Shown piece after piece: positions 35,332 to 45,095 of a DNA stretch of 54,305 bases (the stretch's first letter is position 1; every line of letters begins with the position of its first letter). A model generated the notes under the pieces. It was not told the DNA's origin, did no database searches, and saw only the letters and a program-made list of their open reading frames with translations. Position numbers and translations under genes: made by a program. Source of the stretch: Lentisphaerales bacterium (lineage in GTDB: Bacteria > Verrucomicrobiota > Lentisphaeria > Lentisphaerales > Lentisphaeraceae); NCBI GenBank assembly GCA_022446985.1, contig JAKVBD010000036.1:1-54305 (forward strand), written 5' to 3'.

Positions 35332-35431
35332 CTTTTACTCCAAGAGAACTATAAAAGTTTTGTTTTAGAATGACGCGAAAGTCATACCAGAATATTGATT
35401 AATTAAGTGTTGCGCGAATTTTTGTTTCATC

Positions 35432-36661
35432 CTACAGCTCCTGCAGGGGGAGTTTGATGGTGAATTCCGCCCCATTTTCATAACCAGTATATTCTATTTG
35501 CTCTGATGCCCTTGGGGAATGCCTTTACAAATGGCTAAGCCAAGGCCTGTCCCTCTTGATTTATCTTTGTGGCGAAAAATGGGTCCAAGACTTTTCTTGA
35601 AATTTTATGGGGGATACCTGGGCCGTTGTCTCTTATTCTAAGGATAATATAAGTATCGATTTGCTTAATGTTTACTGATATTTTTGGCGCGGTGTATTTT
35701 CTAAAGCATGAGATGCATTAACAAGTAGATTAGTAACGACCTGTTCAAGCTGTTGCTCATCCCCAAAAATCGGCTTGATCGATTTTACTCGTCGAAAGTC
35801 TATTTTTACACTATTTGACGTAGTTCCTGTTGCAAAAGTTATGGCGCTGTATACAGAGATGTTGAGATTTATGTGAGTTATGTTGTTATTTGATGAACGA
35901 GAAAAAGCTTTCAGGCCAGTCGTTAATTTTTTATGCGGGTGATGCCATTATTAATACTTTTACAGACTTTCGGAAGTTGGCCATTTATATTTGTTAGTGG
36001 ATGATCTTTGGGAAGCTTGTTTTCTGAGAAGTATTTTGATAACTGTGGAAGGTAATAGTCTTGTAAAATTTGTGTATTACCCGAGATGAATGAAATGGGA
36101 TTGATGACTTCATGCATCATACTGGCTGTCATAGTTCCAAGTGTCGATAATCTGTCGGTATGCAAGAGAAGTTTATCTTTATCTTGAATTTGGGAAAGAA
36201 CATTTTCCAACACTTTATTTATCTCTATTTTCATCATATCCAGAGATAAGACCGATGCTATTTTCCCAGTTCGTCTGCATATAAAGTGGATGAGACTCTT
36301 TCTACAGTAGGAAACTCCAGACTGCCTGGTATAACCCTTAGGGAGATACAGGTCAAGTTTATAAAGTCTTCACTTAAAATTGTTATGGCATCTTCAGTTA
36401 TGGTATTTTAAAATTCTTTTAAACTGACCCTGTTTAATTCTTGACTGGATTCATCGAGAACATTAAGTATGAGTCTCGACTATGCTTCTTCATTAACTGA
36501 AAGGAAAAAGTCACTGACGACATTTCCAAAAAAGGGGATCTGTAAAGTGTGATTGTTTAGTGGAATGTAATCATCGGTGACATTGACAAGACTTTGTGTA
36601 GTATCTAAGCCTTTACAACTACCCCTAACATGACTTCAAGAGTGTTTTTGAAGCTATTCAT
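35432..36661 (-). pseudogene. Decayed CheX-histidine kinase fusion
   Basis: 1230 bases (410 codons if intact) with several stops and frameshifts. Reading the best frames gives an N-terminal CheX-like part: MNSFKNTLEVMLGVVVKGL, then NTITEDAITILSEDFINLT, with SSTLYADELGK near its end. It leads straight into MMKIEINKVLENV and a kinase part: LHTDRLSTLGTMTASMMHEV (the one intact 104-codon piece, 35923-36237), GLKAFSRSSNNN, then RDNGPGIPHK and YTGYENGAEFTIKLPLQEL. The kinase half is clearly paralogous to the neighbouring gene at 36681. Stops lie at the 19th codon and after VNEEA, KEF and the HATPase region. Expression of a working protein is unlikely. Confidence 0.8.
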
Positions 36662-36680
36662 ATATTGCTTAAGTATGCTT

Positions 36681-37877
36681 TTATTCTCCTTTTAGTGTCA
36701 TCGTGAATTCTGCGCCTTTTTCAAGAGCTCCAGTATATACTAATGAGCCGGAGTGTGATTGAATAATTTCACGACATATAGCCAGACCAAGACCTGTCCC
36801 TTTTCCAGCTGGTTTCGTAGTGAAGAAAGGGTTCCAGATTTTTTTGAGTATTTCATCGGGAATGCCAGGGCCATTATCACTTATTTTACAAATAGTCTTA
36901 TCTAAATCTTTTGAGAGTGTGATGAAAATATTGGGAGAGTCTATTTCTTCGATAGCATGACTGGAGTTAACGATGAGATTTATTAAAACTTGTTCTATTT
37001 CCTGAGTTGATGCCATGGCAATATAAGGCTCATCTGGCTCTTGATAGTTAACTAAGATTTTATGGGGAATACTCGATTTTGTGAAACGCAGAGCATTTTT
37101 TACAGAATCCCTTAAGTCAATAGGAATTGACTTCTCTGAGTGATGTGATGTTCGCGAAAAGGCCTTTAAGCCATCGGTGATTTTTTTGATTCTTGAGACT
37201 CCATGGTTTATACCATCAAACATTTCAGGAAGCTCGTCTAGCATGAATTTTATTTTTGTTTCATTGGCTCTTGGTGATTCTTCAAGGATTTCTTTGATCA
37301 ATCGAAAGAATTTATCCTGCATCAATTGCACATTACCGGATATAAAGGTCGTTGGATTATTTATTTCATGCATAATACCGGCAGACATACTCCCCAGAGT
37401 TGCAAGTCGATCAGAGTGGATGAGCTGTTCGGCTCTTTCTTTGGCTAAACTTTCCATATTTTTGGCGTAGCTATTAAGCTCAAATTGGCTTTTGTAGAGA
37501 TCGTGGTGAGTTTTGATTCTGAGTCGAATTTCGATAAGTGTGAAAGGTTTGGTTATATAATCAACTGCACCAAGTGAAAAGCCTTCAGAAATAGAGTCGG
37601 ACTCAGATTGGCCAGTTAGAAAGATGAAAGGGATTTTACGGTCAGGACGATGTTCTTTAAATTTTTTAATAACCTCAAAGCCGGTTAGACCGGGCATTAA
37701 GATATCTAGCAGCAATAAATCGAAGTCTTCTTCGAGAATTTTCTCCAGAGCTTCTGTACCTGACTCTGCAAAAACAAATTCATAGGGTAAGCCGGATACA
37801 CCTTTTTTAAGGAACAAGCGGTTAGTACGATCATCATCTGCTATGAGAATTTTGTTTGTGATACCCTCAATCTTCAC
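36681..37877 (-). CDS. Receiver-histidine kinase hybrid, soluble
   Basis: 398 aa. N-terminal receiver domain with D15-D16 and phosphorylation site in LLLLDILMPGLTG (near residue 57). It is followed by a short coiled coil, the HisKA box LGSMSAGIMHEINNPTTFIS, and a complete HATPase (LINLIVNSSHAIEE, ISDNGPGIPDEI, GKGTGLGLAICREI). No membrane helix, so cytoplasmic. The arrangement fits a kinase that is itself regulated by phosphotransfer, perhaps from the CheA nearby. It is followed by a pseudogene that duplicates its kinase half. Confidence 0.9.
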   Translation of the reverse strand: MKIEGITNKILIADDDRTNRLFLKKGVSGLPYEFVFAESGTEALEKILEEDFDLLLLDILMPGLTGFEVIKKFKEHRPDRKIPFIFLTGQSESDSISEGFSLGAVDYITKPFTLIEIRLRIKTHHDLYKSQFELNSYAKNMESLAKERAEQLIHSDRLATLGSMSAGIMHEINNPTTFISGNVQLMQDKFFRLIKEILEESPRANETKIKFMLDELPEMFDGINHGVSRIKKITDGLKAFSRTSHHSEKSIPIDLRDSVKNALRFTKSSIPHKILVNYQEPDEPYIAMASTQEIEQVLINLIVNSSHAIEEIDSPNIFITLSKDLDKTICKISDNGPGIPDEILKKIWNPFFTTKPAGKGTGLGLAICREIIQSHSGSLVYTGALEKGAEFTMTLKGE

Positions 37878-37946
37878 TTTTTACTCCCAATTTAGACATG
37901 GATTACACGCATGAATTATACCATTTGAGGAGTTCTAGAGTTAAGA

Positions 37947-38309
37947 TCAGCCAAATCTAGCTTTGAGGCAGGCTTTTTTAAATTCCGGGTCTATTTTTTT
38001 CCAGGTTCTAAGAGTGACAATACTGATGCGTAAATCTTCACATGCCTGTCGTTGAGAGACACCCTGGTTCAATAACTCTAAAAAAGGTTCTTTAAGTTCA
38101 GATTTTTCCTTAGATTGTTCAGAACCAATGCCCAGCCCTTTATAAATAGCATTGAATTCCGGGTCTTTATGGCGCCAACTGCGAACTTTCACCAAATTCA
38201 GGTTGAGTGAATCCGCAGCTTTTTTCTTATCGCCATTAAATTTTTCTAAGGCAGCTATGAAATCTTCTTTGGCTCTTTTGAGTTGGGCGTTGTCTTTATC
38301 TGAAGACAT
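37947..38309 (-). CDS. Small protein with two helix-turn-helix repeats
   Basis: 120 aa. Two copies of a repeat of about 40 residues are visible. The first covers FIAALEKFNGDKKKAADSL through VRSWRHKDPEFNAIY (17-56). The second covers FLELLNQGVSQRQACEDL through LRTWKKIDPEFKKACLKA (76-118). Each ends in the same W-(R/K)-(H/K)-x-DPEF motif. This resembles HTH units of phage terminase small subunits and related DNA-binding proteins. It is probably a DNA-binding protein. It sits between a ferredoxin and the REC-kinase gene in the same direction. Function otherwise unknown. Confidence 0.65.
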   Translation of the reverse strand: MSSDKDNAQLKRAKEDFIAALEKFNGDKKKAADSLNLNLVKVRSWRHKDPEFNAIYKGLGIGSEQSKEKSELKEPFLELLNQGVSQRQACEDLRISIVTLRTWKKIDPEFKKACLKARFG

Positions 38310-38325
38310 TTCTTCTCCGTAAAAT

Positions 38326-38907
38326 TTATCTTTCTATCGGGACAACTTTTATGGCAAAGTTACCCATAGGGCAGGATTGTTCACAAGCTCCGCAGCCAGT
38401 ACATAGACTTTCTTTAATTCTGGCTCTTCCTTGTTTATCAAGAACAATAGCTTTAGCATTATCCGGACAATCTTCAATACAAACTGCACATTCTGAATCC
38501 ATCCAGGTCAAGCACCCATCAATCATAATCTGGGCTTTGCCAATTTTGATGTCCTTGGAATCTTCAGGCATAGTCAGCGCGCCTGTTTCACAGGCTGTTA
38601 TACAAGGCATGTCTTCACACATGCGGCAGGGGTCGATTGCCGGTGTTATAACAGGAGTCTGATTTTTAGGCGATTCAGGATCGAAATGCTTAAATATGAC
38701 TGAGTATGGACAGGCATCTACACAGTCACTGCAACGAGTACATTTCTGTAGAAACTCAGTTTCATTGATTGCGCCTGGAGGACGAAACATGTTGGCTTCT
38801 TCGCGTTGGCGATAATCAGCCTGAATTCGTTCATCTACAGCCTCGCGAAAAAGGGTTCCAAAGCGCAAACCCTTTTTCAAAAGACCTCTTCTATTAGTTC
38901 TGGACAT
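38326..38907 (-). CDS. Four-cluster ferredoxin, NapF/NapG-like
   Basis: 193 aa. Four [4Fe-4S] cysteine groups are seen at C56/59/62/66, C94/97/102/106, C132/140/143/147 and C169/172/175/179. The third has the elongated CX7CX2CX3C spacing found in NapG/NapF-type and related proteins. The N-terminus MSRTNRRGLLKKG is twin-arginine-like, but no hydrophobic h-region follows, so export is doubtful. No nitrate reductase or other oxidoreductase subunit is next to it, so its redox partner is unknown. It lies between the debranching enzyme and the HTH gene. Confidence 0.8.
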   Translation of the reverse strand: MSRTNRRGLLKKGLRFGTLFREAVDERIQADYRQREEANMFRPPGAINETEFLQKCTRCSDCVDACPYSVIFKHFDPESPKNQTPVITPAIDPCRMCEDMPCITACETGALTMPEDSKDIKIGKAQIMIDGCLTWMDSECAVCIEDCPDNAKAIVLDKQGRARIKESLCTGCGACEQSCPMGNFAIKVVPIER

Positions 38908-38950
38908 TTAGTGTAATTACCTGAAAATTTTACTTAAACTTATGCCTAAC

Positions 38951-41900
38951 TCAGGCATCGTGCAACAATTTCCAGACACGATATGCTTCAGTTGCGCCCC
39001 AGGCTTGAGCGTCACAGCCTCTTTGCCTGTGTGGAGCGTCACCATCGATAACTTCCGGAATTTGGTCTAAACAACCGCTATTCAGCAATACTCTTGTTGA
39101 GTTTAAGATAGCAATTGCGTGTTTACGGGCTTTCTCACCATAGATTTTGTAAAGGCCTTCACTGTATGAAGGGAAAGGCCAACTCCAGGCAGTACCGTTG
39201 TGGTATGCTGGTTTTCTTCTGGTGTCTTCATCACCTTCATACTTACCCCAGTAAGGAGCATCTGGATTATTTAGCAATTGCCCATCTTTCTTTACTTCGA
39301 GAGGGAAGTTTACAGGGCGATCAGCTAAACTGCGGATTGCACCAGGAATAAGCAGTTCTTCACAGGAGTGAAGTACTTTCTTGGCAATATCACCATCGAT
39401 AATTCCAAGAGTCACGGCAAATAGCTGGTTACAGCGCAAGGCATCATCAGCCGGAGAGTCAACTGCAGGCTGGCCATCTGAATGTAGGCAATCAGAAAGG
39501 AAACCTCTTTCTTCATTCCAGAAATACTTGATGAAGTTTTCTTTAACTTTCGCAGCGAGTGCTTGCCACTTGGTATTTGTATCTGACCTGGCAAGAAGTG
39601 ATAATGCTTCGTACCAAAGAGACTGTATCTCTACCGGGTAGCCTTTTCTCGGTGTACCTGCCGGATAATTGGTATCCATCCAGGTGAAGTGCGATGGGCT
39701 GTAAACCAAACCGGAATCAGGATCCATTTTGATGTCATTTGGAGTTCCTGCAATGATGTTTTCAGCAAGTGATATAAGGATCTCTCTTATGCTTCTATTT
39801 CCGGCCATCTCATCAAGTAACGATGTATTGCCTTCCACTTTCATTAGGTCATCACAGGCGACAAAGTACCAAAGAGGAGCATCGGAGGTATCGCGATTTG
39901 AAGCATCACCACCATGGATCATGTTTGGCAGAGTACCGTTTTCTTCAAAACTTCCGAACTGTAAGATTATTTTGCGAACATCTTCTGTCATGCCTGCAGC
40001 GATAATACCACGAACACAGATGAGTGTGTCACGTCCCCAGTCAAGGAACCATGGGTAACCGGCAATAACTGTTTTCAGTTCATCGCGTTTAACGACAAAG
40101 TGCTTGAGTGCATCTGAAAGAATAGACTGCATGTCATCAGCTTTAGGAGCGAAGGTCAGAGTCGCTTTGCTTAAGGATACTTCAGAATCAAGTTCAGTTT
40201 GGACTTGGCCAAGAACTTTGCAGCTTTTGTTACCGGAAAGTTCAGTGAGTAAGTAGCCAGGGCTGAATAAGTCAGTGTTACATTCTTGTCCACGCTCAGC
40301 TTCTATCTTTTGGTGATAGTTATAAGACCACTCCGGTTCTGAAATATATTTGGCATCTGATGTGATGATTAGCTTACGGTTATGGTCTGGAGCGAATGTG
40401 AAACCGTTTTTCATAACCGTTACACTTTCTTCCCAGAAACCTTCGACACCATGTGCCTTTGTCTCCATATGAAAGCTACGGTCTTCTATGTCGGGCCTCA
40501 TTATCAATTCAATAGACTCAGAGTCAGGCAAACATTCAGGACTTGAAGAAGCGAGTCTTTGAATGTTTATAGCAGTTGCGTTTTCGTCATTCAGCATACC
40601 GCAAATGACTTTGATTCTAACAAAACGACCAGATCCGGCAGGGTTGCGGAAAATGAATTCGACTTTACCATTGTTTGTACGGCTGGATTCGAGTGTTAAG
40701 TCACTCAGTTCATAAGTTACAGAAGTGTGACGGCAGTAGATACGCATGCGGCGCCACATTATGTGCCTGTTTTCCGGAAATTCTCTACTCAGGTTTGCTC
40801 CAAGTAGACAGTCATACTTTGAATCAAAACTAGGCCATTTCATCGGAACTCGCATCATACCGCCACGGTCATTTGTATCCAGGCAGGTTTGAGGAGTTTC
40901 TGTGTCAGGAACTTCACCGGTAAATTCTTTATCGGTATCAGTTAAGAATAAAATTTTAGATTTGAAGCGACTAATTGATTTGCCATACAGCATGAAGGTC
41001 ATCGTTTCGTAGGTTGACGTTTCATTATCGTTTGGACCATTAACTGTAGCGTAGAATTTACCATCGCTGGCTTCAAATGAGTTTACCTGTTCGTTAAAAA
41101 CTCTAACAGTGAAACGGTAAGGGCAGCTAATGACCAGAACAGAGTAAGGGCTGTATAGAACATGTCTTTTTGTGTCTTTTGGGAAAGACCATGAAGTCGT
41201 AAGGATGCCTTTACTCTCAAAATAATCATGTGGGTTTTCTTTTAACTGAGCAATTTCGGTTTGATAGTCGACTTCGATATGTTCCAAGCTCTGTAGAGAG
41301 AGCAGGCTCATAAGACTATGCTTAAGTGTTTGGTCTGCATTATAGTTCTCATCAGTGGCAGCGAGTTCTTGTCCAAGGCAAACAGCTTCACCGGCTTTTA
41401 ATTGCAAAGTAAAGTTTTTAGCAGTTTCTGCAATATTGATTTTTTGCGTTTTAACGAAGTTTTTAAGGTCATAAGATTTTAGTTGTGCTGGTAGAGATTC
41501 TGTATTTATTTTTACAGAAATACTCTTTTCACAATTAAGATTAACAACCACTAAAAGTGGATTCTTTTCTTCTTCGTCATATCTGACTACTGCTATACTT
41601 TCACCGTGATCTGAGCCTATGAAATCCAGACGAGAACCGTCCCTAAATGCCGGATGGCTTTTAAGTAATCCGGTTAAGTTTGAAATGTGTTGACACTGAT
41701 TTTCTTCAGCGCCCCAGTTAAGACCACTTGAACGGTGTACATAGATCTTTTCAGAAGCATACCATTCAACTCCATTAGTGAATCCAAATGCGCCATTATG
41801 ACTAAGAAGTGCACTGAGTGATGTACGCATGTTAGCCCATGTGTTCGACTTTTCTGCAAGTCGGTTATTGTCATGCGTCTCCGCGTAGTGAATCATCAAA

Positions 41901-43111
41901 CCTTGTGATTCAGAGACAAAATTTGAGTACTGCATATAGTCTTGAATTTGGGCTTTTGAGTAATTCTGAAACAGTTCAGAGTATGCCCAGTTCAAATTAG
42001 CTCTGTTGAGCAGATCTTCGGTAACAGACCATGGGCCACCAAGGCCTTCGAGAAGGAAAATTGTATTTGGATACTTTTGACGGACTTTTGCAGTGATGTA
42101 AGTCCAGGCTGGTTCAGGGATCATGTATCCAGCATCGCAGCGGAAACCATCAACTCCGCGATCGCACCAGGTGATGAATACATCAGCTAAATACTGCCAT
42201 AAATTGGTGTTTGTGTGGTCAAGTTCCGTTAAGTCTTCCCAAACTGTACCCCAGGCTCCAGGTTGGTGAATGCGTCCATCCTCATGGCGGTGAAGCCAGT
42301 CTGGATTAGTCTCATGAATCTTTGCAGCCCAGCCTGTGTGATTAATGGCAATATCGATGATAATTCGGCCATCTCGTTTATGAACTTCATCAACTAACTC
42401 AAGGAATTGTTCAAGAGGTGTTGCTTTGAGGTCAAAATCAGCAAGCTCGGGATTTACAGCAGTAAAGTCTAAAGCTGCATAAGGGCTGCCAAAACGGCCC
42501 ATTCGAGCATAGGTAGTTGGGGTTGGATTTATCGGCAGTAAATGAAGTATTCGGCAACCGAGATCATCTATAATGTGATCGAGTTCTTTAATAAGGTCGC
42601 GGAATTTACCTGATGGAGGAATGACAGTGTAGCCCTTTTTGTCCAATTCAAGGACTGCTGGATCATCCGTTGGAGTTTCTGCTTTAGATTTGTTAGGGCC
42701 AAACTGACGGACAAATGCACAATAAACGGAGTTGTCTGAACGGTACTCTGAAGGTTCAACATTAATAAAATTGTTATCGCCCTCAGCCCAGGAAATAGTG
42801 CCGTCCGGTAATTCAGCAAAGCACTTGTAAGAAAAGTGACCAACCATAAGCAAAGGAAGTTTCACTTCGTATGTGTTGGAGTCTTTCCCAGTGAAAGGAG
42901 TGTCGTACCAGCCGCGATCAAGGTTTGGTTGCTGGCTCTCGACTTCATTGATGATATCGAGACTGCGTATTTCGCTTTGGTTGATATTACTTCTTAAGAA
43001 GATCTTTCCTTCAAAAGAACTTTCGACAGTAGCTTTCACGACGAGTATATCGCCGGCAAATTTTAATTGCTTACGTCCGCTCTCCGGAGCGTAAGTGACT
43101 TTGCTATTCAT
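38951..43111 (-). CDS. Two-domain glycogen debranching enzyme (GH13 + GH133)
   Basis: 1386 aa. The first half is a GH13 barrel with region I DIAINHTGWA (near 254), nucleophile region GFRCDAGYM (near 324), acid/base FLLEGLGG (near 355) and ETHDNN (near 413). A beta-sandwich-rich middle follows. The last 380 residues are a GDE/GH133 amylo-alpha-1,6-glucosidase: YPWFLDWGRDTLICVRG near 1025, HGGDASNRDTSDAPLWYF, and the end GATEAYRVWKLL. Together these could transfer the outer maltosyl units and hydrolyse the branch glucose, as in the eukaryotic debranching enzyme. It starts 13 bases after trpC stops, so both may share a transcript, although their pathways differ. Confidence 0.88.
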   Translation of the reverse strand: MNSKVTYAPESGRKQLKFAGDILVVKATVESSFEGKIFLRSNINQSEIRSLDIINEVESQQPNLDRGWYDTPFTGKDSNTYEVKLPLLMVGHFSYKCFAELPDGTISWAEGDNNFINVEPSEYRSDNSVYCAFVRQFGPNKSKAETPTDDPAVLELDKKGYTVIPPSGKFRDLIKELDHIIDDLGCRILHLLPINPTPTTYARMGRFGSPYAALDFTAVNPELADFDLKATPLEQFLELVDEVHKRDGRIIIDIAINHTGWAAKIHETNPDWLHRHEDGRIHQPGAWGTVWEDLTELDHTNTNLWQYLADVFITWCDRGVDGFRCDAGYMIPEPAWTYITAKVRQKYPNTIFLLEGLGGPWSVTEDLLNRANLNWAYSELFQNYSKAQIQDYMQYSNFVSESQGLMIHYAETHDNNRLAEKSNTWANMRTSLSALLSHNGAFGFTNGVEWYASEKIYVHRSSGLNWGAEENQCQHISNLTGLLKSHPAFRDGSRLDFIGSDHGESIAVVRYDEEEKNPLLVVVNLNCEKSISVKINTESLPAQLKSYDLKNFVKTQKINIAETAKNFTLQLKAGEAVCLGQELAATDENYNADQTLKHSLMSLLSLQSLEHIEVDYQTEIAQLKENPHDYFESKGILTTSWSFPKDTKRHVLYSPYSVLVISCPYRFTVRVFNEQVNSFEASDGKFYATVNGPNDNETSTYETMTFMLYGKSISRFKSKILFLTDTDKEFTGEVPDTETPQTCLDTNDRGGMMRVPMKWPSFDSKYDCLLGANLSREFPENRHIMWRRMRIYCRHTSVTYELSDLTLESSRTNNGKVEFIFRNPAGSGRFVRIKVICGMLNDENATAINIQRLASSSPECLPDSESIELIMRPDIEDRSFHMETKAHGVEGFWEESVTVMKNGFTFAPDHNRKLIITSDAKYISEPEWSYNYHQKIEAERGQECNTDLFSPGYLLTELSGNKSCKVLGQVQTELDSEVSLSKATLTFAPKADDMQSILSDALKHFVVKRDELKTVIAGYPWFLDWGRDTLICVRGIIAAGMTEDVRKIILQFGSFEENGTLPNMIHGGDASNRDTSDAPLWYFVACDDLMKVEGNTSLLDEMAGNRSIREILISLAENIIAGTPNDIKMDPDSGLVYSPSHFTWMDTNYPAGTPRKGYPVEIQSLWYEALSLLARSDTNTKWQALAAKVKENFIKYFWNEERGFLSDCLHSDGQPAVDSPADDALRCNQLFAVTLGIIDGDIAKKVLHSCEELLIPGAIRSLADRPVNFPLEVKKDGQLLNNPDAPYWGKYEGDEDTRRKPAYHNGTAWSWPFPSYSEGLYKIYGEKARKHAIAILNSTRVLLNSGCLDQIPEVIDGDAPHRQRGCDAQAWGATEAYRVWKLLHDA

Positions 43112-43124
43112 TTGAACCTCGGTT

Positions 43125-43913
43125 TTAACATTCCCTCATTTTCGCGATCATCGCACCGCAATATTCGAGCCCTTCGCGCACTAAAGTTTCACCAATGAGA
43201 ATTCCTGTACATCCGGATTCACGTAAACCTTTAGCATCCTCCACGCTTTTAATGCCGCTTTCACCAATAAGAATACAGTTTTCAGGCACAAGCGGGCTCA
43301 GCTTTGCAGTCAGCCCCATATCGACTGTGAAATTTCTTAAATCTCTATTATTGATACCAATAATTTCAGCTCCAGCTGCAAGAGCAATTTTTAATTCCTC
43401 TTCGTCGTGGATTTCGACAAGAGGTGTCATTCCAAGCTGCAGTCCCAATTCTATTAATTCTTTAAGCCTTTCGGGAGTCAGTATGGCAACAATAAGTAAA
43501 AAAGTATCTGCACCGAGAGTTAATGCTTCATAGATCTGAAGTTCATCGATGATGAAATCTTTGCGTAGTAGAGGTAGTTTAACTTCTTGGCGAATAGCTT
43601 TCAGGTAGTCTGGATGACCTTGGAAGTAGTCAATGTCGGTTAATACGGAAATAGCAGTTGCGCCGCCATCTTCATAGGAGCGGGCGATGTCTACAGGCTG
43701 AAAATTCTCACAGATAACTCCAGCTGAAGGGGATGCTTTTTTTACTTCAGAGATAACTGCAAGTCCACCGCAAGTTAAAGCATTTTTGAAATCAATTGGC
43801 ATTCTGGTAACGGCTTTAGCATCTTGAATAATTTGTTGCCTTCTAGTTTCCAGTTCAGCAACTTCGCGTTTTTTGGTTTCTATTATTTTTACTAAAATGC
43901 CTGGAATTGCCAT
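43125..43913 (-). CDS. trpC: Indole-3-glycerol phosphate synthase
   Basis: 262 aa if started at ATG 43913. An upstream start at 44006 would add 31 residues with no family match. It converts carboxyphenylaminodeoxyribulose phosphate to indoleglycerol phosphate in tryptophan synthesis. Visible blocks: ISEVKKASPSAGVI with the catalytic Lys, AISVLTDIDYFQG, LPLLRKDFIIDELQI, GINNRDLRNFTVD and LIGESGIKSVEDA. A (beta/alpha)8 barrel. It is the first gene of the minus-strand string ending at cheA. No other trp genes are in the window. Confidence 0.95.
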   Translation of the reverse strand: MAIPGILVKIIETKKREVAELETRRQQIIQDAKAVTRMPIDFKNALTCGGLAVISEVKKASPSAGVICENFQPVDIARSYEDGGATAISVLTDIDYFQGHPDYLKAIRQEVKLPLLRKDFIIDELQIYEALTLGADTFLLIVAILTPERLKELIELGLQLGMTPLVEIHDEEELKIALAAGAEIIGINNRDLRNFTVDMGLTAKLSPLVPENCILIGESGIKSVEDAKGLRESGCTGILIGETLVREGLEYCGAMIAKMREC

Positions 43914-44149
43914 ATCTATAAAAAATCCGTTTAAAATTATATTGAATGCTGTATGCAGCCTGTAAAACCTACAAAACAATACTTGTCTGAAATCAAGATG
44001 CAACACGGCATCAATGAGCTGAGCGCTATAGATTTATTAAAATTTACTTCAACTACCATAAAACCTGAGTATAATGAATTAACAGGAGGGAATGACTTCA
44101 TTTGTGAAATTGTTTGAAGATTATTTATGCTACTGAAGGAGGTTTGTTT

Positions 44150-44980
44150 ATGTCAGGTCAAAATAAAGCACATGGCGAAAAAGCACCCAGAGCTTATGAA
44201 AATCAAAATTTTATTAGCAGTCCAGATGGAAGACTCATAAGAATCATCGCAGAAATGCAGGAGCCACAGCACCGTTTTAGGCGTGAGAGAATTCGTGACT
44301 CCATTGTATTTTTTGGTTCTGCAAGAACACCGGCACCTGAAGATGCTTTGGCTCAGCTGGAAAAAGCTAAGAAAAGTAAAGATGAGAAAAAGATAAAAGC
44401 CGCTGAAATGGATCTCGAAATGGCTCAGTATTATGGGCAGGCACGGGAGCTGGCGCGCCTTCTTACTGAGTGGTCGATCGATAATCACTATGGTTATTAT
44501 GTGTGTTCTGGTGGTGGTCCTGGAATCATGGAGGCGGCTAACAGAGGAGCCAAGGATGTCGAAGATGGCCGCTCGATTGGCTTAAATATCACTTTACCTT
44601 TTGAGCAGTACCCAAATGCTTATATCACAGATGAACTGAACTTTGAGTTTAATTATTTCTTTATCCGTAAATTCTGGTTTACTTATCTGGCTAAGGCCAT
44701 CGTTGTATTTCCTGGAGGTTTTGGAACCTTCGATGAGTTCTTCGAGATTTTGACTTTGGTGCAGACGAAAAAAACAGCAAAGATTATGCTTATTGTTCTC
44801 TTTGGAAGCGACTTTTGGAACGATGTTATAAACTTTGATGGCCTGGTCAGGAGAGGTGTCATCTCTGAAGAGGATTTAGAATTGTTTAAATTTGCAGATA
44901 CAGCAGAAGATGCCTTTAAATATATCACGCAAGAATTAGAGCGCCTTCGAAAGCTCTTCCCATTATATCACCCTCACTGA
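44150..44980 (+). CDS. LOG family protein, long form
   Basis: 276 aa. The start is ATG 44150, set by a strong AAGGAGG 7 bases upstream (44137-44143), not the TTG at 44114. The Rossmann-like LOG fold has SIVFFGSARTPAPED near residue 50, CSGGGPGIMEAANRGA near 120 and PGGFGTFDEFFE, the PGGxGTxxE motif of cytokinin riboside 5'-monophosphate phosphoribohydrolases. A charged helical insertion (AQLEKAKKSKDEKKIKAAEM) is unusual. Activity on nucleoside monophosphates is likely; the physiological role is not known. It is divergent from trpC. Confidence 0.85.
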   Translation: MSGQNKAHGEKAPRAYENQNFISSPDGRLIRIIAEMQEPQHRFRRERIRDSIVFFGSARTPAPEDALAQLEKAKKSKDEKKIKAAEMDLEMAQYYGQARELARLLTEWSIDNHYGYYVCSGGGPGIMEAANRGAKDVEDGRSIGLNITLPFEQYPNAYITDELNFEFNYFFIRKFWFTYLAKAIVVFPGGFGTFDEFFEILTLVQTKKTAKIMLIVLFGSDFWNDVINFDGLVRRGVISEEDLELFKFADTAEDAFKYITQELERLRKLFPLYHPH

Positions 44981-44996
44981 ACAAGAATTTCAGTGA
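44974..44996 (+). terminator. Weak hairpin at the end of the long LOG gene
   Basis: TCACTGAA (44974-44981) and TTCAGTGA (44989-44996) form an 8-bp stem that includes the stop codon. Only TTTG follows, so its role in termination is doubtful. Confidence 0.3.
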
Positions 44997-45095
44997 TTTG
45001 AAAAAGATGTCGGCATTTTTTGCTTTTTTGGAAACATGGGATGAACTTTAACTGTCGACATATATGTGAATTATTATTAATTAGGAATTTTTTGA

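Noticed and set aside
35332..35431. A separate small gene between the CheY-like gene and the kinase pseudogene
   Set aside because: No open frame with a ribosome site; it is the spacer after the pseudogene's former stop at 35432.
43911..44006. Longer trpC start at 44006
   Set aside because: The additional 31 residues match no part of the TrpC family. ATG 43913 gives the normal N-terminus.
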